Positions 10,023 to 22,796 of a DNA stretch of 64,000 nt are shown piece by piece (within the stretch, counting starts at the first letter, position 1; every line of letters starts with the position of its first letter). The notes beneath the pieces were generated by a model, which had not been told where the DNA came from, ran no database searches, and saw only the letters and a program-made list of their open reading frames with translations. This DNA comes from Anniella stebbinsi (taxonomy: Eukaryota > Chordata > Lepidosauria > Squamata > Anniellidae): the NCBI GenBank assembly GCA_029215795.1, contig JARDYH010000002.1:130703001-130767000 (forward strand), in the 5' to 3' direction. The position numbers and the translations under genes are program-made.

Positions 10023-10225
10023 GGGCTGGATCCAGAACCAACATTTCTGCAAGCAGAAGGATACTGCTTCTGGAAGGGGGCTTCCCTCTCCTTGCCCCGG
10101 AAGCCCCCCATGCACCCTCCAGATCTGTTCTGGGTGTCCCCCAGATTTGGAGGGTGTGCATGGGGCGGGGGAGCTGCAAAGTGGAGGGAAGCTGCAAAGT
10201 GGAGTAATGGTTCTGGATTCATCCC
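10023..10225. mobile_element. Unnamed foldback element in NKX3-1 intron 1
   Basis: Inverted ends GGGCTGGATCCAGAACC and GGTTCTGGATTCATCCC bound a ~200-bp GC-richer segment. It sits about 110 bp before the exon 2 acceptor. Confidence 0.5.
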
Positions 10226-10309
10226 AAAATGTTCCTCTTCATTGAAGATTTCCCCTCTCTTTTCATATTGGTAAAAGGACGATGGCAACATTGTTTGATG
10301 GGGTTGTAA

Positions 10310-10744
<435 letters not shown>

Positions 10745-11282
10745 GTGATGTTGAGTGATCTAGTCATCACATAGTCTAAAAATGCTCATCTTCCACCACC
10801 ATCCAGCCACTGGCTTTGCTACAGTGGACTAAATAGCCCCCAGGCTTTGCCAGAGATTTCTGACATCCTTTTCCCTCCTCCACACTGGACCTCCAGGGGA
10901 CTTGCACGATGCTCTAGTTCTAAACTATGGGTTGCACTGTGCAAAGTGCAGGACTACCCAGATGGACTGGGATTTTTTAGTGCCAAACAAATTCAATAAT
11001 ATGCAACCCTTGCTGCTGTTGCAAAGGATCCAGACGTCTTTCCTTAAAGCCAGTGCTGCAATGCAGTTCTCCGATTATCCATCAAGACGTGTTCATGTGT
11101 AGTGAACACTCTCCTACGCTACCTTGAGAAAGACATTAAATAATGAAAAGCTAAAGTACCCATCCATGGAAGAAACTGCCCAGCAGCCGAGGAAGAATCA
11201 CAGCTCCCTATTAAAACATGTGCTGTGCCTGCAGAAAGTGCCAGGTCCCTTGGTATCACTAGCTAGAAGGTTTAGGTTGCAC

Positions 11283-11468
11283 AGTCATCTTCAACCTTTT
11301 CAGGTCTGGGTGGACCCATCTTTGGTCCAAACTTGCATTTGGGGGCCTACTTCTTTTAAAACATACACAAATTCTCCATATCTTTGTATGGTGGCAGTGC
11401 TGCTGTTGAAACCCACCTTGGCTCAGGCTGCAGCCCAGATAGGGGTTCTGACCCACTGTTGAAGACTT
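11283..11468. mobile_element. Foldback element with CAGT...ACTG-type ends
   Basis: The left end CAGTCATCTTCAACCTTTTC faces the right end GACCCACTGTTGAAGACT. The layout resembles hAT MITEs with CAGTGGTTCTCAACC-type termini. Confidence 0.5.
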
Positions 11469-12471
11469 ATGAGATAGCTGAGTTGGAAAAGAACCTGGAG
11501 AGTCTTCCAGTAGTGGGCAGGGCTAAAAGCAAAGGGGGCAGGGCTAAAATGATTTTTTTTTAAATGCCACCATATTTTAGTTTAAACTTCTTACTATCAG
11601 TAATTAAGCCTTAGGAGAAGTTTTTAGAATGGGGAAAATACTGCGCAGGAAACTACCCAGTGTTCAGCAGTTGGGGGAAAGGGGTGGAGCCCAGGGAATG
11701 GGGGGCACCTGGGGAATCATAGAGGGGCGGATTGGGAGCCCAGTTGGGCCCCATTTGTATTTGGCTCCAGCCATCACTGGGATGCAGCCCCTGAGAGCTT
11801 CTCCAAAATTTAAAATCAGGCTTTTCTCTGAAAATGGTTTAAGACCCTGTTTGAAAGCAGTGTTCTCTCCTCCTGTATCCATACATTGTGGGAGTATTTG
11901 CATAGCCCCTTTACATAAGTTGTGCTCTACATCCGGAGGGCACAGAGTTGAGGAAGTCTGACATGTGTGTTTACTTTGTAATTGCATGCATGTTTACCCA
12001 GAAGAAAATCCCTCTGTGTGCAAAGGGCCCTTCTCCATAGTATGTGCATTTAGGATCACAGCCTTAAATTGCTTCTGCAAGTTATATGATGGTACTAATT
12101 CACCCTAAAGAGTCTCTTGTCTTGCCTTGTCTTGTCTTTTTTTTTAGAGTCTCCTTAGAAGATTGTTTAATAACGCACGCAACAATGGTATATCTTCTCC
12201 TTCTAAAGCCGTTGAGACATTTGCATAGTATAACATTCCGAACTAAAAGCTGATTGGGATATTACTTTTCTGCTCCTGCGAGAATTAACTCTTGTGTTAG
12301 CCATGGGGAATAATGTTATGCATGTTAGCAATAGGTCTGACTAACTGACATGTTTGTGTGCTTTATTTATTTTTTATTCATTTTGGATTTTGGATTTCAC
12401 AAGTGCCCATGTTATCAATTCATATGATTATATATACACTTCTCTGTAGTCATTAAGAATCACAATTCCTA

Positions 12472-12680
12472 GAGGAGAAGGCTGTCAATGGCTACTAGTC
12501 CCGATAGCTAAGTGCAACTTCCAATGTCAGATGCAGTAAGCCTTTACACCACTTGCCAGGGAGCCTGGGCAGGCGTGTGCTGTTGCACTCTTGTTCTGCT
12601 TGAGGGCTTCCCTGGGCAGCTGGCTGGCCACTGTGTGAACAGAATGCTGGACTAGATGAATCCTTGGTCTGATCCAGCAT
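12472..12680 (+). mobile_element. CR1 LINE fragment
   Basis: It contains GAGGAGAAGGCTGTCAATGG and GGCCACTGTGTGAACAGAAT and ends GATCCAGCATGGCTCTT. These are the 3' portion of the same CR1-type repeat seen at 14440-15140. Confidence 0.75.
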
Positions 12681-12843
12681 GGCTCTTGTCCAGTGGGGTT
12701 CACATATACACCCTCAAAGCAAAGACCAGCTTCAGCATATATGTGGAGAGAAGCTGCACCTCCAGCTGACACCATTCCAAATTAGAGACAGGCTGGGGAC
12801 ATGCTATCTTAGAAACCAATGCTCTTAACTACTACTTGCATAA

Positions 12844-13162
12844 TAGGGTGACCATACAAAAAGGAGGACAGGGCTCCTATATTTTTAACATTTGCACAGA
12901 AAAGGGAATTTTAGCAGGTGTCATTCATATACATGCAGCACCTGGTGAAATTCCCTCTTCATCACAACAGTTAAAGCTGCAGGAGCTATACTAGCGTGAC
13001 CAGATACAAAAGAGGGAAGGACTCCTACAGCTTTAACTGTTGTGATGAAGAGGGGATTTCACCAGGTACTGCATGCATACAAATGACACCTGCTGAAATT
13101 CCCTTTCTGTGCAACTGTTAAAGATACTGGATCACTTTCTTCCTTTTCATATGGTCACCCTA
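12844..13162. mobile_element. MITE-A full-length foldback
   Basis: Ends TAGGGTGACCATA and TATGGTCACCCTA are inverted. Arms of about 150 bp (GGGAATTTTAGCAGGTGTC against GACACCTGCTGAAATTCCC) surround a short centre. No perfect target duplication is visible at this copy. Confidence 0.8.
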
Positions 13163-13402
13163 TACTACTACGAGCAAGAGACGACTGAACTGAGCTGTGG
13201 AATCATATTTGTATTCTTGTTTTACACAAATGTTTCTTGGAGCATGGCTAGCTGATTCAAGGCTTCTTTTTTTTTAGTTGATTAGTTTGTCTGCCTTTTG
13301 CTTTATGCGATGGAGCCATTTCAACGAATGTGCATACCGCTACAATCTCAATAGAAGTGCCTTATTGAGCTATTGGAGGAAGTGTGTGACAAGATGCAAT
13401 TG

Positions 13403-13408
13403 AATAAA
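13403..13408 (+). terminator. NKX3-1: Candidate NKX3-1 polyadenylation signal
   Basis: AATAAA in ATTGAATAAATGCTATTG at the end of an apparently single-copy stretch. Low-specificity signal. Confidence 0.3.
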
Positions 13409-13514
13409 TGCTATTGTTCAAAGGCAAAGCAATCTTTATTCTTTCGGGGGTTCATTTTTTATTACAATTTCCAGGGGTGGGGGATAGTCTGTTGCACCAA
13501 AAAATGAAATAAAA

Positions 13515-13615
13515 GAGAGTCTTCATGGCATCTTAAGGGCTAACAGGTTTATTCAGGCACAAGCTTTTGTGGGCATTGTTCATTTCATCAGATGCACATC
13601 TTATTACAGAAATAC
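13515..13615 (-). mobile_element. Fragment resembling a Penelope-type tail with hammerhead-like words
   Basis: Read on the minus strand it contains CTGATGA (13585-13591), then CCCACAAAAGCTTGTG, then a decayed tail with TAAACCTGTTAGCCCTTAAG. This unit is widespread in reptiles. The hammerhead link is a family-level inference, since stem II is degraded here. Confidence 0.4.
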
Positions 13616-14129
13616 ACAAGTCCAACACACCTAGAGGGCATGAAGTTGGGGAAAGGAGGTATACAGGACTAGGCAGACATCAGCCTTGTTGAATCTACTT
13701 TGTTTGTTTATTTAGTACACACACACACACGATGCACCAACCAGAGCCAGGTGCAAAAGACTTACACTTCGAATGCCTCTAAACACACGCTGAGCCTAGG
13801 AATTTGTTTTCAATTCCAGAGCTGTACTGAGGGTGCAGTCCCTTCCCACAAAAGATCTCTCCTGGTTGCCCTAAACTTTCTTCAGTTCAACAGCCTAATT
13901 TAGGTAGAAAAGGACATTGTGTTGCTGCTATTGTGGAACAATTAGGAGTTGGAAACTCTTATCAATCTATTGCAAATCACCCAGACATCTACCAGTAGAT
14001 GCTAAACTGCCTTCTGCCCATCAATGGGTTAGGGTTAAATAAATGGGGGCAGGGGAGGCCGAAGAGTGTTTAATTGATTTTTTAAAAAAATCTGGAAAGA
14101 TGAAGACAACAGAGAGAGAGAGAGAAAAT

Positions 14130-15140
14130 TCTGTCTCATGATACTCCTGGTGGTGGGAACCCAATAAAATTGATTAGTAGTAAATCCTGGACAGGTAAAA
14201 GAGAGTATTATTTCATACCATGCATACTTAACTTCTCACCAGAGGTACAGACGGCAACTGGTGTCAATGGCTTTTTAATCAGGATGTGAGAACTGCAACA
14301 AAATGTTGTAGTATGGGCATAAATAGTACAGCCTGGAACAGACTTAGGAAATACATTTCAATCTTTTAGAATGGGGGAGGGGAAAACCTATACAAAAGCC
14401 AGAAAAACCACCAAATAATCACTGGTTGGGAGAACAGTGATGCCTTTTGGAGAACCTCAGGGGACCAGGTTAAGACCAATCTGTGGTAAACCAACTTGGA
14501 ATACTGTGTACAGTTCTGATCACAGCACCTTAAAAAAAGATATTGTAGGGTTAGAAGAGATGCAGAACAGGGCAACTAAAATGATGAATGGGCTGCAGCA
14601 TCTCCCCTAGGAGGATAGGTTAAAACAGCTGGAACTGTTTAGCTGAGAAAAAAAGGTGAGTAAGGGGAGCCATGGTAGAGGTGTACAAAATTATGCATAG
14701 TGTGGAGAATGTGGATAGAGAGATATTTTCCTCCCTCTCTCATAATACTAGAACCCAAGGGGGTCATCCCATGAAGCTGATTGGTGGGAGATTAAGGACA
14801 GATAAAAGAGAGGACTTCTTCACACAGCACATAGTTAAACGATGGAATTCACTTCCACAAGATGTAGAGAGGGCCACCACTGTGGATGACTTTAACAGGG
14901 GGTTAGACAAATCCCTGGAGGAGAAGGCTATCAATGGCTACTAGTCCTGATGGCTAAGCGCAACCTTCAGTATCAGAGGTGGTATACTTATGGACACCAG
15001 TTGCTGGGGAACATGGGTGAAAGGGTGCTGTTGCACTGTGTTCAGCTTGTGGCTTTCCTGTGGGCAGCTGGCTAACCACTGTGTGAACAGAATGATGGCC
15101 TAGATGGACCCTTGGCCTGATCTAGCATGACTGTTCCTAC
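14130..15140 (+). mobile_element. CR1 LINE 3' region, degraded
   Basis: The translation at 14672-14944 shows the CR1 ORF2 end (FRTDK/LRTDKREDFFTQHIVKRWNSLP form) followed by the conserved 3' region ending GATCTAGCATGACTGTTCC. A shorter repeat of the same wording before 14300 suggests two overlapping fragments. Stops and gaps break the frame upstream. Confidence 0.75.
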
Positions 15141-15148
15141 GTTCTCAT

Positions 15149-15293
15149 GATGGGGCGGATCTACACTACTGTTTTAAAGCGCTTTAAAGTGGTTTATAAC
15201 AGTACTGACAACTGTTGGGGCCCAGAACACACTCCAAAACAGTTGTCACTACAGTTATAAAGCGCTTTAAAACAGCATTGTAGATCCTGCCCA
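15149..15293. mobile_element. MITE-E foldback, compact copy
   Basis: Ends GGGCGGATCTACACTACTG and GCATTGTAGATCCTGCCC are inverted, and both arms carry the palindrome AAAGCGCTTTA. Confidence 0.65.
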
Positions 15294-15299
15294 TGGAGT

Positions 15300-15860
15300 G
15301 TTCCTGTTCAGCATAGTTTATTACATTCCCCCTCCCTCCCAAGAGTCAACCAACATTCCATGGCCACTGACCATGCTCAGTCCTCATTAAGCAGCTGTGG
15401 GGTGAGGGGTCAATCCCCCCCCCCTTCCGTTAGGGTTTCTGCAAACCTTGGGCTTCCCTTTCACCTGCCAGTGCCTTTTATCTGAGTGCAGCTGAGTGCT
15501 CTATTGTAAGCTGACCAGATAAAATCCAGGTCAGGGCTCATGTAACTTTAACAGTTGTAGAGAAAAGGGAATTTCAGCCAGTGTCATTTGTATGCAATTA
15601 GTTCCTGGTGAAATTCCCTCTTCATCAAAACAGTTAAAGGTGCAGGCACTATACTAGAGTGACCATATACAAAAGAAGGCAGGGCCCCTGCAACTTTAAG
15701 TGTTGTGATGAAGAGGGGATTTCACCAGGAACTAATTGCATACAAACGACACTGGCTGAAATCCCCATTTCTCTACAACTGTTAAAGCTACATGAGCCCT
15801 GACCTGGATTTTATCTGGTCACCCTACTCTATTGGCTACATAAGCATTGGCACTCACCGC
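15300..15860. repeat. Unnamed dispersed repeat X split by MITE-A
   Basis: The part 15300-15506 (TTTCTGCAAACCTTGGGCTTC) continues after the insertion at 15835 (ATTGGCTACATAAGCATTGG). A second copy is at 33652-33845, where CTTCTGCAAACCATGGGGTC and TTTTGGCTACATAAACACC are contiguous. Confidence 0.5.
15507..15826. mobile_element. MITE-A, 320 bp, exact 8-bp duplication CTCTATTG
   Basis: Flanked by CTCTATTG at 15499-15506 and 15827-15834. Ends are TAAGCTGACCAGATAAAATC and GATTTTATCTGGTCACCCTA. Two long arms face each other around 15650-15670. The exact duplication supports hAT-type insertion. Confidence 0.9.
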
Positions 15861-17090
15861 CAAGCACATCAGAAATATTTAATCTGGATAACACACATGG
15901 GATCTCTTTGCGCATTATGTTCTCCAAGTGTGCACCTCACGTGTGACAAACGTATCATGCATCTCCCCTGATCAGGGATCCTAGGTTCCACTTCAAAGCA
16001 TCATACACTATAGCAAGCCTGGATTTGCTGTTGTGTAAATGGACCTTCGAGGATATGTGTGCCGACAGCTATATAAGCCATGACAGGTGAACCAGCAGTT
16101 TGCAAGGGTGAAGAGGAGGAGGAACAGCTCCAAGAGGCTTTTGTTATTGGGTCCCTGCTGAGTTGTGAGTTCTTAGTAAGTGCCCAACCCTGCCTTGATT
16201 TTGGCCCTGCCTGTGATTTCCCTTCCGTGAAATTGCTTGCCCTGGCTTCATACTATAGCAGTAACCCTTGAGATACGCTCAAACAGTAGTTTAGAACCAC
16301 TGCAGCACATATTTGTAATAGGATCTGTGTTTGGAGTCTGGCACAGTGCTAAGAGCAGAGAAGAAAAAGCTTTGTTCCAACAAAGCCTATGAAATAACAA
16401 TTGCTCATTTTTGAGCAATCCAGAATGTAGCGTTTCCTATCTTCCGATAAGGCTTTTTCCCAGCTCTTTTATCTTGGCATTTAGAGCCAATATATTCTGG
16501 AAGATCCATCCCCCACCCCCATCGCTCTTCACCAGAGTTAAGAGCAGAAGGTCATCACCTACGACATTAGGACAATGTCTCAAAACCGGGCCTGCTGCTT
16601 ATCCACTTTCTAAAATGTGACTGTGCAAAACGGAGCCAAAGATTTCTTTCCAACCTCTCTGCCTTTCACTAAACAAGAAACTCTTTTGAAATGTAAGGGT
16701 GGGGGTGGGGGGGTGATCAATCTTGAAGGTCTGAAGGGCTAATTTCCACATTGTCTCAAACTCAACTGGGTTAGATGGCCAAATTGTGTTGTCTAATGTA
16801 TTTAGCTGTAACTAAATGTATTTATTTTTTAAAATATAATAATAATAATATGATTTGAATTAATATGATTGTATTGTTTTTATGCTGTAAGCCTCCTTAG
16901 GAAGAAAATGTTCTTGAAATGCGGATAAGAGATGAATTCAAATAAATCAGTAGTGTAAATACCGCTAGATTCACTAGGGCTTACTGTCAAATACGTGTTT
17001 CAGATGGTGCTATCAGTCCCATTAAAGGTAGCCAAGACTTTCCTTGTGAACAAAGCTTTGAGAAGATTCCGTGTTTGACTGTACTGGCAG
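15861..17090. other. Mostly unassigned, with one SINE/LINE tail
   Basis: No gene recognised. At 16830-16945 an ATA-rich run followed by TATGCTGTAAGCCTCC and a GAAATGCGGATAAGAG phrase looks like a SINE or LINE tail. Confidence 0.35.
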
Positions 17091-17114
17091 CTGTAACTCA
17101 AGGTGCAATTCTAA

Positions 17115-17560
17115 ACACACTTAAGAACATAAGAAGAGCCATGCTGGATCAGACCAAGGGTCCACCTAGTCCAGCACTCTGTTCACACACTTATTTGGGA
17201 GTAAGCCCCACTGAATTCTATTCTTTTACATAAAAAGCAAAACAGTATGTAAATATTTCAAATAAATACAATTCAGTAGGATGTAGTCATGGCCACCAAT
17301 TTGGATGGCTTTAAAATGAGATTAGGTATATTCCTGGAGAAGAAGGCTACTAGTCCTGATAGCTATGTGCTGCCTCCAGAAGCAGAGGCAGTATGCCTGT
17401 ATACACCAGTTGCTGAAGAACATGGATGGGAGGGTGCTGATACACTCATATCCTGCTTGTGGGTTCCTGGTCATTACCTGGTTGGCCACTGTGTGAGCAG
17501 AATGCTGGCCTAGATGGACCCTCGGTCCGATCCAGCGTGGCTCTTCTTATGTTCTTATTT
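17115..17560 (+). mobile_element. CR1 LINE fragments
   Basis: A short reverse fragment (ATAAGAAGAGCCATGCTGGA) at 17129 precedes a + copy from 17289 (GCCACCAATTTGGATGGC) to the conserved end GGCCTAGATGGACCCTCGG. Both are the CR1 family of 14130-15140. Confidence 0.7.
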
Positions 17561-20086
17561 ACTCCTGAGTAACAATGCATGGGGTCCCATTGTACGTTTC
17601 ATTGATTTCAGTGGGAGTTGTATACCCACTCCATGCATGTTTACTTTGAAGTAAGTCAACATCATGGCAAGGGGTAGACCAACCTAGCCCCATACTTCAG
17701 CCAGAGAAGGAACAGCTGGAGGGAGTTTGTTTCACTCTTCACTGGCAGAAAGAACACTTGTAAAAAATAAATGCTGAAAGTAAGTATTTTTCCTCCTCCC
17801 TCCCAATCCCTTTTCTTCTTGTGTTGTGACTTTTATATTGTAAATCTGAGGACAAGGAACCCTTGTTATTTGTCTTAGTAAGTGACTAAGTTACTGGAGA
17901 GCAAAGTAAAAATACTATTAAATACATAAATATATCCACCCCAGTCAACTGAAGTTACTTCCAAATTCCAAGTCAGTATGCTTGGACTGGGACTTGCAGT
18001 TTAAGATAGCGGCTCAAATCCATTGATTTCAATTGCTCTTAATCCCACGCTAGATCTGTAAGCACAGACTACAAAAAAGACTTGCACTGAAACCCAGGAA
18101 GAAAGGCACAGGAACGATAAAGCATTTCAACAATCACAGCTTGATTCCACTTTCCTAAACTAGGGGTGCTCTGTCTATTCTTCATGCTCCTGGTTGTCCT
18201 TTGGCCGGAGCCTTTGGAAGTGCAGCACTCAAACACCCACCTTTGAACTCTTCTTGAGCCACAAGCCAAGGTGCAGCAGCCCAAGAAAAAGGCAGCACAG
18301 AGAAGGTAAAACAAAAAAAAACCTGTTTCTCCCCAGGGCCAATTTGGGTTCAACAGGGGAAAATTCCTTCTAGACTCCAATTCAGGCAAGTAGTTATGCC
18401 TGCATTGCCAGGTCAAGTGATGGGCAGAGCATTCCTTCAGCCAGGACTGACAAGGGTCCCATGGAAAGAGTCTACCTGCTGGGGCCTATTCCTGACTCAG
18501 GATGGCTGTCAAAGCCATTGACCTTTCTGTCAGCCTTGAAGCTGAACCTGCAAGGAAAGAAAGACTGACGTTAGTCAAGGAGCACCATGGATGAGTGATG
18601 GAAACCTACCAGGAGAGGAGTTCCCAACCTTCTTGGACCCATCTGCCTTGCATGGATTGTTCCATCTGCATTTCGTTTTGTTGGAATCGATTTTTTCCCC
18701 CTCAATTTCCCAAAATTGCATTCATGTTGGAAAGTGCACACTTTGAGCAAATGCGCACTTCCAAAAATGCTCAAATTCCCTTGTAATATACATTTTCACC
18801 CCTTAGCCTATGCAGGGAATGCACATTTTTGGACAGTCTTTTTCGTTTTTTTGTACAACTACATTTGGGTGCAATTCCAGCTGTAGAGGAGCCTTCAGCA
18901 ATATGTCATTGTATGGTGGGGAAGGATGGGATGGGATAGGATGGGATAGGATGGCCACCTACACATTGCTTCGAAAGAGGAAATGCATTACCAAAAAGAG
19001 GACAAGAGATGATACCAATTTGCATAACATTTGCATATGCAAATATATGTGCAAATTTAGAAATAATAGTTATAATTTCAATAAGAAATACTATTCTTCA
19101 AGCTGTAGTGAAGAAGACCTACTAGATGACCCATGTGCCTGCTCAGTCTGCTGTCCAGGTGCTCCAATTTCAAAGTCCCTTCTCTCCCTCCTTCAATAGA
19201 GGATTATCCTCCATAAAGTACAACACCTGGTCACCCTATCTTAGAATCAGAATGAAGGTGTTGTCAACATATTCCAGTTTTAATCTGTGAAACGCTGGAA
19301 GTTTCGTAAACACTCTTAGTTTCAGCAATAGAGCAACGTGATTCGCTTTGAGCACATTCTGGACAAAATTCACCAGGCCACAACCAGTTTGTGTCCAATG
19401 CCGAGTTGAATTCTGGGTCAATGTTCATATGTGCATTCGAGTTGGCAGCAGAATGCAAGTCACGAAGGCTGAGAATGTTTTCCTCCCGAAGACTGTGGCT
19501 GGATTCCAATGACCCGCTAGCAACCCAGGACAAGCATAACTCTGGTGGACTGTATGGTCCATGGGCGTTCCCTTCTCTGATCCAGAGCGAACTACGTCTG
19601 CATCAAAATTCACTCTAACCATAAGTGTCAACCCAAAGCTCAGTATGCAACAATGGTTGGAAATGGGTGGCTTGGGCTAAGCAGAAACATGGGGGAATGC
19701 CTGGGCAAGCAGGGTGGAGAAAGGTAGAGAAGCACGTGAGCCTGTGGAATACTCCTAGTTGCCTAACCATGGTTAGGAGATTGAGCAGAGTTGCATCTGC
19801 CTAGTAGTTGAAGTCCCAGCTTCATGAAGTGTAAAAGCATCTTTCTCCAGTGTAGATCCTGGCTGGATCTGACATTCTCCAGGTCACATAAAAAGCAAAG
19901 GTGGGCAGGTGGGCCTTCAGAAAAATATACCTTTCAATACGCCAACATGGACTCAACCTGTGCTGGATGGGCTTACACTCCCCAAGAAGACTCAGTCCAT
20001 CAGTTTGGGTATACTCCTGGATTCAGCCGGGAACCTGCATGCCCAAGTTTCAGTAGTAGCCAGCAGTGCATTTGAACAGCTGACGC
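17561..20086. other. Mostly unassigned intergenic DNA
   Basis: No gene recognised. A fragment at 17560-17660 has the recurrent squamate wording around TTTCAGTGGGAGTTGTATACC. AT-rich GCACATTTTTGG-type sequence at 18570-18860 resembles the element family at 20727-21165. A 115-residue open frame at 18069-18416 (minus) has one hydrophobic stretch but no recognisable domain and is treated as chance. Confidence 0.35.
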
Positions 20087-20404
20087 TAGGGTGACCATAT
20101 GGAAAGGAGAACAGGGATCCTGTATCATTAAGTTGCATAGAAAAGGGAATTTCAGCAGGTGTCATTTGTATGCATGCAGCACCTGGTGAAATTCTCTCTT
20201 CATCACTACAGTTAAAGCTGCAGGAGCTATACTAGAATGCCCAGATACAACAGAGGGCAGGGCTCCTGCAGCTTTAAAAGTTATGATGAAGAGGGCATTT
20301 TACCAGGTGTTGCATGCATACAAAGGACACATACTTAAATCCCCCTTTCTATGCAACTGTTAAAGACACAGGAGCCCGGTCCTCCTTTTCATACGGTCAC
20401 CCTA
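20087..20404. mobile_element. MITE-A, 318 bp, near-match duplication
   Basis: Ends TAGGGTGACCATATG and CATACGGTCACCCTA. Flanks GCTGACGC and GCTGACAG agree at 6 of 8 positions, an eroded duplication. Confidence 0.85.
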
Positions 20405-20439
20405 GCTGACAGCAGTGCACAAACTGTGCCCATTACTAG

Positions 20440-20560
20440 AGTTGTCTGATTTGTCCATATTTATTAGTTACATCCTGTTTGGCTTACTGTAATGCACTCT
20501 ACATTGGGCTGAAAAATGTTTGGGAAATTCAAGTGGTCAAGACCATCTTAAGACCCCACC
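20440..20560 (+). mobile_element. L2-like LINE scrap
   Basis: The phrase TGTAATGCACTCTACATTGGGCTG encodes CNALYIGL, a conserved L2 ORF2 block that also appears at about 22850. Confidence 0.5.
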
Positions 20561-20726
20561 CTCCCATAAGACCATTAAGGCCAGGGTCTAACATTTCCTA
20601 GCTGTACCATTCATCTCAACCTGAGTAGCCAGAGTTTCAGGAGATGCCAACACCCCAGCACTATCTTCCTAGGTAGGTTATAGAGAATTTGTAACTCCTT
20701 TGTTACAACAGCTTCACTGGCTATAG

Positions 20727-21165
20727 TAGGGATGTTGGAGAAAACAACACAACCAGATGAGTTTGGATTTCTATGAATCTGACCCATGGATTTCATGGTG
20801 AACAGGCTTTTCCTGAGTCACACAGATTCCATGGAGTTGTGGACTTTTTTTTTTTTTTTTTTTACTTTCCAGAATTTTACGCAAATCTTGTCACAGGAAA
20901 ATACATAAAATAAAAAAACACCTGCCAAAATATGCATTTCTGCCATTGGGTAAAGCATGAAAACACAAATTTGGGGAGGATTTCAACATTTTCAGGTGGA
21001 TTTGCGCATTGTTGGAAGCATGAATTTGCGCAAATGCGAATTTGCACAAATTTGAGAAATTGGAACAAAATCTGAATCTCCCAATGAGCAGACGACGGAA
21101 AGGAAGGCATTTAATGAACCATGAAATGCAGACAGAATGGATTTTGCAAAATCCGTACATCCCTA
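20727..21165. mobile_element. AT-rich element with TAGGGATG...CATCCCTA ends
   Basis: The inverted ends bound about 440 bp of AT-rich sequence with repeated GCGCAAATT-like words (TTTGCGCATT, AATTTGCGCAAATGCG). Related sequence lies at 47392-47762 and in part at 18570-18860. No exact duplication is seen. Confidence 0.5.
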
Positions 21166-21289
21166 GCTGCAGTTCAAGGTGCTGGTTATGACCCATACAT
21201 AACTGGTCTTGCAACATCCTACAAATTGGTCGGGGGAAAGTGAAACCGTCTTTTCATCAAGATCAAATTGGCTGGGGCAGGAGGAAGGG

Positions 21290-21720
21290 GAGATAAAAAA
21301 AAACCTTTTTGTTTTGATAACCATCATCCCGAAGTGTTAATTACAGCATCAAAATGACAACAATGAAGTATGGAAATGACACACTTCCTCTCAATGAATG
21401 TGTACGAGAAAACCCAGCCCAGCTATGGAGACATGAAAGCTTTCACCGGCTTTTGCGAGGCCGAGTCGTGTTTGTGCGCTACCGGAAAACAGAAGACATC
21501 ATTTAACATCTGTCAATGAGCACCACGCTCCACTGCGCACATCTTATCAAGATGAAATGGTGTCGAAGGCTGACATAACATTTACACTTGTTCCTGCCAA
21601 ATCTCTTCATTTAGAGCTACAGAAAACGGAGTTGGCTTTGGATAACGTTGGACTAACATTTGCATGCAATCGACCACATTCTTGGCAGGCAGGCCAACCC
21701 ACAGCCAGTGCCAAGCAAAA
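21290..21720. promoter_or_regulatory. Candidate conserved non-coding element
   Basis: About 430 bp that match none of the repeat families here, retain several CpGs and show no coding frame. It lies 10.5 kb past the NKX3-1 stop. A developmental enhancer is a reasonable guess, but conservation has not been tested. Confidence 0.25.
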
Positions 21721-21910
21721 GCTGCTACTTGGCTGAAAGAACTCTCGCAGAGTGGAAGGATGTGGCAAGCAACTGACTGATGCCAATGGGCTAATGTGGT
21801 TCCTTGGTCTCACGAGCAGCTTCAGGACCAAGGGTTGCTCCCTTCTGACTTGGGCTCTGACTTGGCTCCCTCCTAACATTTGTGTAAAGGCAGTGCTATA
21901 ATCACTAGTA

Positions 21911-22230
21911 TAGGGTGCCCAGATAAAATCCAGGTCAGGGCTCATGTAACTTTAACAGTTGTAGAGAAAAGGGAATTTCAGCCAGTGTCATTTGTATGCA
22001 GTTAGTTCCTGGTGAAATTCCCTCTTCATCACAACAGTTAAAGTTGCAGGGGCCCTGCCTTCTTTTGTATATGGTCACTCTAGTATAGTGCCTGCACCTT
22101 TAACTGTTGTGATGAAGAGGGAATATCACCAGGAACTAATTGCATACAAATGACACTGGCTGAAATTCCCTTTTCTCTACAACTGTTAAAGTTACATGAG
22201 CCCTGTCCTCCTTTTCATATGGTCAGCCTA
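21911..22230. mobile_element. MITE-A, hybrid-ended copy
   Basis: The left end TAGGGTGCCCAGATAAAATC belongs to one subtype and the right end CTTTTCATATGGTCAGCCTA to the other, so the two arms come from different subfamilies. Confidence 0.75.
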
Positions 22231-22477
22231 GCCAATAGCCAAATGAAGCTGGAGCTAAGCAAGGCCTATGGATTTGCTCAGTGTCTGAACAGGAGATAAA
22301 TGGATACTGCTTTGAGTTTTCCAAAGAAATTATCATGCGCACTCCCAATAAAGCAGCACCTTCATCGTCTGGGGTTACTCCTAGATCCATCATTGTCACT
22401 GGAAGCCCAAGTGACCTCAATGGCTTAACCTTGTTTCCAGCTTTGCCTGATACGCCAGCTAGGACTGTTCACGGACA

Positions 22478-22790
22478 GGGATATGGAAAGGAGGACGGGG
22501 CTCCTGTATCTTTAACTGTTGTATTGAAAAGGGAATTTCAGCAGGTGTCGGTTTTATGCATGCAGCACCTGGTAAAATTCCCTCTTCATCACAAAATTTA
22601 AAGCTGCAGGAGCCCTGCCCTCTTGACCAGATACAAAAGAAGACAGGGCTCCTGCAGCTTTAACTGTTGTGATGAAGAAGGAATTTCACCAGGTGCTTCA
22701 TGCATACAAATGACACCTGCTGAAATTCCCTTTCCTATACAACTGTTGAAGATACAAGAGCCCTGTCCTCCTTTTCATATGGTCACCCTA
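22478..22790. mobile_element. MITE-A copy, left end decayed
   Basis: The body begins GGATATGGAAAGGAGGACGG and ends CATATGGTCACCCTA with the usual inverted arms. Confidence 0.8.
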
Positions 22791-22796
22791 GGCGGG

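Larger units (their letters stand above)
10745..13425 (+). other. NKX3-1: Inferred NKX3-1 3' UTR and downstream flank
   Basis: The extent is inferred. Apparently single-copy stretches (10745-11260, 11970-12440 and 13180-13430) alternate with repeats. The last stretch ends with an AATAAA hexamer at 13403-13408. A long 3' UTR is known for the mammalian gene, but the true end needs transcript data. Confidence 0.35.

Noticed and set aside
18069..18416. 115-residue minus frame with a hydrophobic stretch
   Set aside because: No domain, no splice or promoter context, and an A-run supplies the Phe-rich segment.
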